Source: Flavobacteriaceae bacterium (GTDB taxonomy: Bacteria > Bacteroidota > Bacteroidia > Flavobacteriales > Flavobacteriaceae). Taken from it: a stretch of 10,065 nt of DNA. How positions within the stretch are numbered: the first letter of the stretch is position 1; each line of letters begins with the position of its first letter. The stretch lies in assembly GCA_023254815.1 (NCBI GenBank), contig JALRKI010000037.1, forward strand, positions 1 to 10,065. The letters run 5' to 3'. Shown piece by piece: positions 6,659 to 10,065 of this stretch. Made by a program: the position numbers and the translations under genes. Below the pieces are notes generated by a model. The model saw only the letters and a program-made list of their open reading frames with translations. It had not been told where the DNA came from and did no database searches.

Positions 6659-7375
6659 TTACATAATTTTCTTAATCAACCACGAAGGTACAATCTTTAA
6701 TATCCACGCAATCAATGTCCAACGTTTAGAAATATAAACCCTTCTTCTTTTGCATTTGATAGCACGGTATGTCTGGTTTACAGCCTTTTTTAAGCCCGAC
6801 ATCCAAAAAATATCGTCACCAAGGGCCATTCGAGTATCCACAAAACCAGGACGAATGTCCGTCACATATACTTTGCCCGAAGCAATTTCCTTCGTTTTAA
6901 GATAAAGGGATTCGAGGTAATTAACTTGAAAAGCTTTAGAAGCAAAATAGGCTGGAGAATGCCTATTCCCTCTTAGGGAAGCAATAGAAGAAATTCCTAC
7001 CAAATGCCCAAAACCTTGTTTTTTGAATAACAAAAAACTCAAGTCATAAATCCTTGTCGCTGACAAAACATTGGTTGCAATAGTGTCATTTTCCATTTTC
7101 CAAATTAATTCTGGATTCTCAAAGCCTATACCAGCACAGTGAACTATGAGATCAATGACACCAAAATCACTTACTATATCGGAAAAATGTTCTTCAACCG
7201 AAGACAAATCATTTATATCAAATGCATAGTAAGACAATTTAGGAAACTCTAGGCACAACTCTTTAAGCAATTCTTCCCTTCGAGCTGTTATTTTTACGTT
7301 GTATCCATCCTGAGAAAGGCGAATAGCAAGGTCTCTTCCGATTCCCGAAGATGCTCCAAATACGATTGCGTTCAT
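6659..7375 (-). CDS. Classical short-chain dehydrogenase/reductase (SDR)
   Basis: NAD(P)-dependent oxidoreductase of 238 residues, normal for the family. Glycine motif GASSGIG (7-13); D53 for the adenine ring; HCAG (79-82) in place of the usual NNAG; N102; catalytic Ser in GISSIAS (127-133); YxxxK as Y143 and K147 (YFASK); and PG (176-177). Arg32 and Arg33 after the second beta strand favour NADP(H). The basic, hydrophobic tail (KCKRRRVYISKRW, then a Trp/Ile-rich end at 220-238) could lie against the membrane. The substrate cannot be inferred. ATG at 7375 puts the glycine motif where expected. It is divergent from the small membrane protein gene across 43 bp and leads into the MazG-like gene. 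Confidence 0.9.
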   Translation of the reverse strand: MNAIVFGASSGIGRDLAIRLSQDGYNVKITARREELLKELCLEFPKLSYYAFDINDLSSVEEHFSDIVSDFGVIDLIVHCAGIGFENPELIWKMENDTIATNVLSATRIYDLSFLLFKKQGFGHLVGISSIASLRGNRHSPAYFASKAFQVNYLESLYLKTKEIASGKVYVTDIRPGFVDTRMALGDDIFWMSGLKKAVNQTYRAIKCKRRRVYISKRWTLIAWILKIVPSWLIKKIM

Positions 7376-7380
7376 TCCGC

Positions 7381-7398
7381 TAAAAATAACTATTTTTA
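7381..7398. promoter_or_regulatory. 18-bp perfect inverted repeat between divergent genes; possible overlapping promoters
   Basis: TAAAAATA-AC-TATTTTTA has perfect 8-bp arms. Each strand therefore reads TATTTTTA, one base off TAnnTTTG. A TTG lies 22 bp upstream of it on the plus strand (7366-7368) and 18 bp upstream on the minus strand (7409-7407). It could be a back-to-back promoter pair or an operator. On the minus side it is only 6 bp from the SDR start codon, which would imply an almost leaderless mRNA. Confidence 0.35.
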
Positions 7399-7418
7399 AC
7401 GAAATTCAATGAACATAT

Positions 7419-7604
7419 ATGTTTAGTCAAGGTCAAATCCTATTCGGAATTCTTTTTGCTATCTCTTTTATTGTTTTGGCAGTATTTGCCAATCGTAAAG
7501 ATGCCGTTCTGCACAAAAAATATTACAAAGGCAGCCTATGGGTCCTGTTGGCTTTCATTTCATTTATTGGTTTAATTGCATGTATTAAATTTTTTCTAGG
7601 ATGA
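7419..7604 (+). CDS. Small two-helix membrane protein, function unknown
   Basis: A 61-residue protein with two hydrophobic segments (about 7-24 and 40-59) joined by a strongly basic loop (NRKDAVLHKKYYKG, 25-38). By the positive-inside rule the loop should be cytoplasmic and both ends outside. There is no signal-peptide cleavage site and no catalytic motif. It looks like a real gene, not a chance frame: it fills the space between the divergent promoter region and crcB, and its TGA overlaps the crcB ATG (ATGA, 7601-7604), the classic arrangement of translational coupling. I have a vague memory of similar short proteins in Bacteroidota genomes but cannot name a family. A role as a partner of the fluoride channel is inference from position only. 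Confidence 0.8.
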   Translation: MFSQGQILFGILFAISFIVLAVFANRKDAVLHKKYYKGSLWVLLAFISFIGLIACIKFFLG

Positions 7605-7972
7605 TCAAAGGACTGGTTTTAATCTTTTTAGGAGGAGGACTGGGAAGCGTTTTGCGATTTTTGATCAGCAAAAGTTTGAATCAATCTGTCCCTTACGGTA
7701 CGTTTGTAGTGAACATTGTTGGTTGTCTCCTCATTGGAATGGCAATGGGATATTTTCTCCGCAATCAGTCAAGTCATAGCAACGTTCATCTGCTGTTAAC
7801 TGCAGGATTTTGTGGAGGTTTCACAACCTTCTCTGCGTTTGCTTTTGAAAATTACGTTTTTATTAAAAATGGCAACTTGATTCACTTTGCGTCCTACGCC
7901 TTGTTGAGTTTAGGTCTTGGACTTGTCGCAGTTGTCTGTGGAATTTTTCTCAGCAAGTTTATTCCTTCTTAA
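7601..7972 (+). CDS. crcB: Fluoride exporter FluC/CrcB
   Basis: A 123-residue inner-membrane protein with four hydrophobic segments, the usual size of Fluc subunits, which assemble as antiparallel dimers and let F- leak out of the cell. Signature sequences: GGGLGSVLRF (11-20), YGTFVVNIVGCLLIG (32-46) with N38, and GFCGGFTTFSAFAFE (69-83), which holds the Phe residues (F77, F80) lining the fluoride path and the Thr-rich break that binds the central Na+. Only one copy is visible, consistent with a homodimer. It is coupled by a 4-bp overlap to the upstream small membrane protein. No fluoride riboswitch is recognised in the 43-bp leader region. The 3' end overlaps the convergent lipoprotein gene by 14 bp. 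Confidence 0.94.
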   Translation: MIKGLVLIFLGGGLGSVLRFLISKSLNQSVPYGTFVVNIVGCLLIGMAMGYFLRNQSSHSNVHLLLTAGFCGGFTTFSAFAFENYVFIKNGNLIHFASYALLSLGLGLVAVVCGIFLSKFIPS

Positions 7973-8558
7973 AACTTTTTACCCCAGCTTTTATCGGTCT
8001 GTCCAAATAATTCTGAATTGGGACTAAAGGACAAGAATACTTAGAATTATAAGCACAGTAAGGATTATAAGCCTTGTTGAAATCCAAAGTAATGATATCG
8101 CTTGGTGGTATTTCAAGATCCATGTAACGCCCACCTCCATAGGTTTCTATCCCATTAGTTTTATCTAAAAAAGGAAGGAATAAATGATTGGCATACTCTT
8201 CGGTCTCCATTAACCTTTCGCTTTGATAGACTTCCAAAGAAAATTGAATTTCCTCAATTTGAAATTTCAAAATCCCGAAAACACGGTACTTGTCGATGCG
8301 CTCACGTGTGGTAGGCATATCAAACCAGTCAGAATCTGGAGTTCTGGTCAAAACTGCTTGAACAACATATACTGAATCGAAAGGAAAAAAATCCAATCCC
8401 TTGAAAGTTTTTAAGTCATTTTCAGTCAAAGGAGATGTTGTCGCATCTTTAAACTCGGCGTTCAGCTCCTTTTGAAAGTCAGTTTCCAGTGTGGCGGAGC
8501 CTCTCTGCTCTCGGCAAGACAAAACACCTAATAGAGCTAAAAATAGTATTTTTTTCAT
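7959..8558 (-). CDS. DUF1684-family lipoprotein
   Basis: A 199-residue protein with an N-terminal lipoprotein signal: MKK, a hydrophobic core and Cys15 in GVLSC, so it should be exported and lipid-anchored. The body matches the DUF1684 family, most clearly YGGGRYMDLEIP (140-151), LDFNKAYNPYCAYN (158-171) and YSCPLVPIQN (174-183), followed by IKAGVKSF. The conserved aromatic, glycine and cysteine positions suggest a binding or enzymatic pocket, but no activity is established to my knowledge. The ATG lies 1 bp after the mutase stop codon, so the two are almost certainly co-transcribed and probably translationally coupled. The 3' end overlaps crcB by 14 bp. Confidence 0.85.
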   Translation of the reverse strand: MKKILFLALLGVLSCREQRGSATLETDFQKELNAEFKDATTSPLTENDLKTFKGLDFFPFDSVYVVQAVLTRTPDSDWFDMPTTRERIDKYRVFGILKFQIEEIQFSLEVYQSERLMETEEYANHLFLPFLDKTNGIETYGGGRYMDLEIPPSDIITLDFNKAYNPYCAYNSKYSCPLVPIQNYLDRPIKAGVKSFKKE

Positions 8559-8559
8559 T

Positions 8560-10065
8560 TTACATGTTTCTTCTGTATTGACCTCCTACCTCAAACAATG
8601 CATTTGTAATTTGTCCTAATGAACAGTATTTACAGACTTCCATCAATTCTTCAAATATGTTTTCACCTGCAACAGCTTTTAATTGAAGTCCCTTGAGCAT
8701 GGCTTTGGAATCAAATTGAACGTGCAAGGCCTTTAGGGTTTGAATTTGATCTTGTTTTTCTTGTTCTGTAGCTCTAATCACTTCAGCTGGCAAAATGGTT
8801 GGACTACCCTTACTACTCAAAAATGTATTGACTCCAATGATGGGATAATCTCCGGAGTGCTTCAAGGTCTCATAGTGCAAACTCTCCTCCTGAATTCTCG
8901 ATCTCTGATACATGGTTTCCATAGCTCCCAAAACACCTCCGCGTTCAGTTATTCTATCGAATTCCAAAAGAACCGCCTCCTCCACCAAGTCAGTCAGTTC
9001 TTCAATGATGAAGGAACCCTGAATTGGGTTTTCATTCTTTGCCAGTCCAAGTTCTTTGTTGATAATCAATTGTATGGCCATTGCTCGACGCACAGATTCT
9101 TCAGTAGGGGTCGTAATAGCTTCGTCGTAAGCATTGGTGTGCAGTGAATTGCAGTTGTCATAGATGGCATATAGAGCCTGTAAGGTGGTGCGAATGTCAT
9201 TAAAGTCAATTTCCTGGGCGTGTAAACTGCGTCCAGAAGTTTGAATGTGGTATTTGAGCATCTGGGCTCGCTCATTGGCGTGGTATTTTATAGCCATGGC
9301 TTTGGCCCAAATTTTTCTCGCCACTCTTCCAATTACTGCATATTCTGGATCAATACCGTTGGAGAAGAAAAAAGAAAGGTTTGGTCCAAAATCGTCAATC
9401 GACATGCCTCTGCTCAAATAGTACTCAACGTAAGTAAGACCATTGGACAGGGTGAGAGCTAATTGGGTAATGGGATTTGCGCCAGCCTCGGCGATGTGAT
9501 AACCTGAAATGGATACCGAGTAGAAGTTTCTGATTTGATTCTTAATAAAATACTCTTGAACATCACCCATCAATCTCAAGGCAAACTCCGTAGAAAAAAT
9601 ACAAGTGTTCTGTGCCTGATCTTCTTTTAGGATATCGGCTTGAACAGTTCCCCTAACTTGAGATAGGGTTTGTTTCTTGATTTGATTGTAAATATTTTTA
9701 GGCAATACTTGATCTCCAGTAACGCCCAATAGCATCAGGCCCAAACCATTGTTGCCATCCGGCAATTCTCCGTTATAAGCTGGTTGCTTGCTGCCCTTAG
9801 ATTTGAAAATTGATTTGATCTTTTCGCGTACTTCGGCTTCCAATTTATTTTCTTTGATGTACAACTCACATTGTTGATCAATTGCAGCATTCATAAAAAA
9901 GCCTAACAACATGGGTGCTGGACCGTTAATGGTCATACTCACAGAGGTCATGGTGTCGATCAAATTAAATCCTGAGTAGAGTTTTTTCGCATCGTCCAGA
10001 CAACAAATGCTGACACCTGCATTACCAATTTTTCCATAGATGTCAGGTCTTTCGTCAGGGTCATT
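8560..10065 (-). CDS. icmF: IcmF-type fused B12-dependent acyl-CoA mutase, C-terminal 501 residues (5' end beyond window)
   Basis: The frame is open to the right edge; the TTG at 9963-9961 is an internal Leu codon, not a start, because the conserved segment continues upstream (GKIGNAGVSICCLDDAKKLYSGF). The visible part is the substrate-binding TIM barrel and its end: NGPAPM (47-52), GTVQADILKEDQAQNT, SGYH with H190 (counterpart of MCM His244), HTNAYDEAI and the C-terminal QYRRNM. No DxHxxG cobalamin-binding motif follows the barrel, unlike MutB, so the B12 domain must be N-terminal or separate, as in IcmF (B12 domain, G-protein chaperone, mutase). Gln152 replaces the MCM carboxylate-binding Arg207, favouring isobutyryl-/butyryl-CoA over methylmalonyl-CoA. 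A DUF1684 lipoprotein follows 1 bp later. The full architecture is inferred. Confidence 0.9.
   Translation of the reverse strand, partial: NDPDERPDIYGKIGNAGVSICCLDDAKKLYSGFNLIDTMTSVSMTINGPAPMLLGFFMNAAIDQQCELYIKENKLEAEVREKIKSIFKSKGSKQPAYNGELPDGNNGLGLMLLGVTGDQVLPKNIYNQIKKQTLSQVRGTVQADILKEDQAQNTCIFSTEFALRLMGDVQEYFIKNQIRNFYSVSISGYHIAEAGANPITQLALTLSNGLTYVEYYLSRGMSIDDFGPNLSFFFSNGIDPEYAVIGRVARKIWAKAMAIKYHANERAQMLKYHIQTSGRSLHAQEIDFNDIRTTLQALYAIYDNCNSLHTNAYDEAITTPTEESVRRAMAIQLIINKELGLAKNENPIQGSFIIEELTDLVEEAVLLEFDRITERGGVLGAMETMYQRSRIQEESLHYETLKHSGDYPIIGVNTFLSSKGSPTILPAEVIRATEQEKQDQIQTLKALHVQFDSKAMLKGLQLKAVAGENIFEELMEVCKYCSLGQITNALFEVGGQYRRNM

Noticed and set aside
7376..7418. Fluoride riboswitch upstream of the FluC unit
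   Set aside because: The spacer is only 43 bp, very AT-rich, and shows none of the conserved GGNGAUGG-like core expected of the crcB motif.
7476..7492. Inverted repeat TTGGCA-N5-TGCCAA inside the small membrane protein gene
   Set aside because: It lies in codons for Leu-Ala-Val-Phe-Ala-Asn and has no regulatory placement; chance is the simplest explanation.
7955..7980. AAGTTT-N11-AAACTT followed by TTT at the end of crcB as an intrinsic terminator
   Set aside because: The stem is six weak pairs (one G-C) with an 11-nt loop and a short T-run; stability is too low to call.
9961..9963. TTG as a start codon for a 467-residue mutase ORF
   Set aside because: The frame stays open to the right edge and the 34 upstream codons encode conserved mutase sequence, so the gene simply continues beyond the window.

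Overview
This window looks like chromosomal housekeeping DNA from a member of the Bacteroidota, most likely a Cytophagales-like lineage. The evidence is indirect. The DNA is moderately AT-rich. Genes lack clear Shine-Dalgarno sequences. Two promoters fit the Bacteroidota type (TTG, about 20 bp, TAnnTTTG). grpE is followed directly by dnaJ without dnaK, MnmD stands alone (not fused as in MnmC), and the protein sequences resemble that phylum. The species call is inference.

Layout. Positions 1-5083 hold a leftward run. In transcription order it is mnmD (tRNA wobble-uridine methyltransferase), a TIGR01777-type NAD(P)-binding epimerase-like protein, grpE, dnaJ, an MscS-type mechanosensitive channel, and an NtrC-type sigma-54 response regulator cut off by the left edge. 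A promoter-like block sits before grpE and a weaker one before the channel gene. Rightward ilvE (branched-chain aminotransferase) diverges from mnmD across a 110-bp spacer that carries a good promoter. ilvE meets, tail to tail, a leftward pair: an SDR oxidoreductase followed by a MazG-like nucleotide pyrophosphohydrolase. Diverging from that pair is a rightward two-gene unit, a 61-residue two-helix membrane protein overlapping a FluC/CrcB fluoride channel. The right end is a leftward pair: the C-terminal half of an IcmF-type fused B12-dependent acyl-CoA mutase, then a DUF1684 lipoprotein 1 bp downstream. No gene-free stretch exceeds about 120 bp, and I see no RNA gene, mobile element, CRISPR array or defence island.

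How the genes relate. grpE and dnaJ are the DnaK cofactors. MscS and FluC are both small-ion safety devices (osmotic release and fluoride export). IlvE and IcmF could meet in branched-chain metabolism, because valine-derived isobutyryl-CoA is an IcmF substrate; that link is inference.

Points most worth a second look: the DnaJ has lost exactly the two cysteine motifs that form zinc centre I while keeping centre II; dnaJ is forced to a TTG start and lies in frame with grpE; the grpE promoter region carries a sigma-54-like -24/-12 element with a TGACA repeat, and a sigma-54 activator is encoded further down the same run; the small membrane protein is translationally coupled to FluC; and the mutase has Gln where methylmalonyl-CoA mutases have the carboxylate-binding Arg. 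No clearly new multi-gene system is evident.
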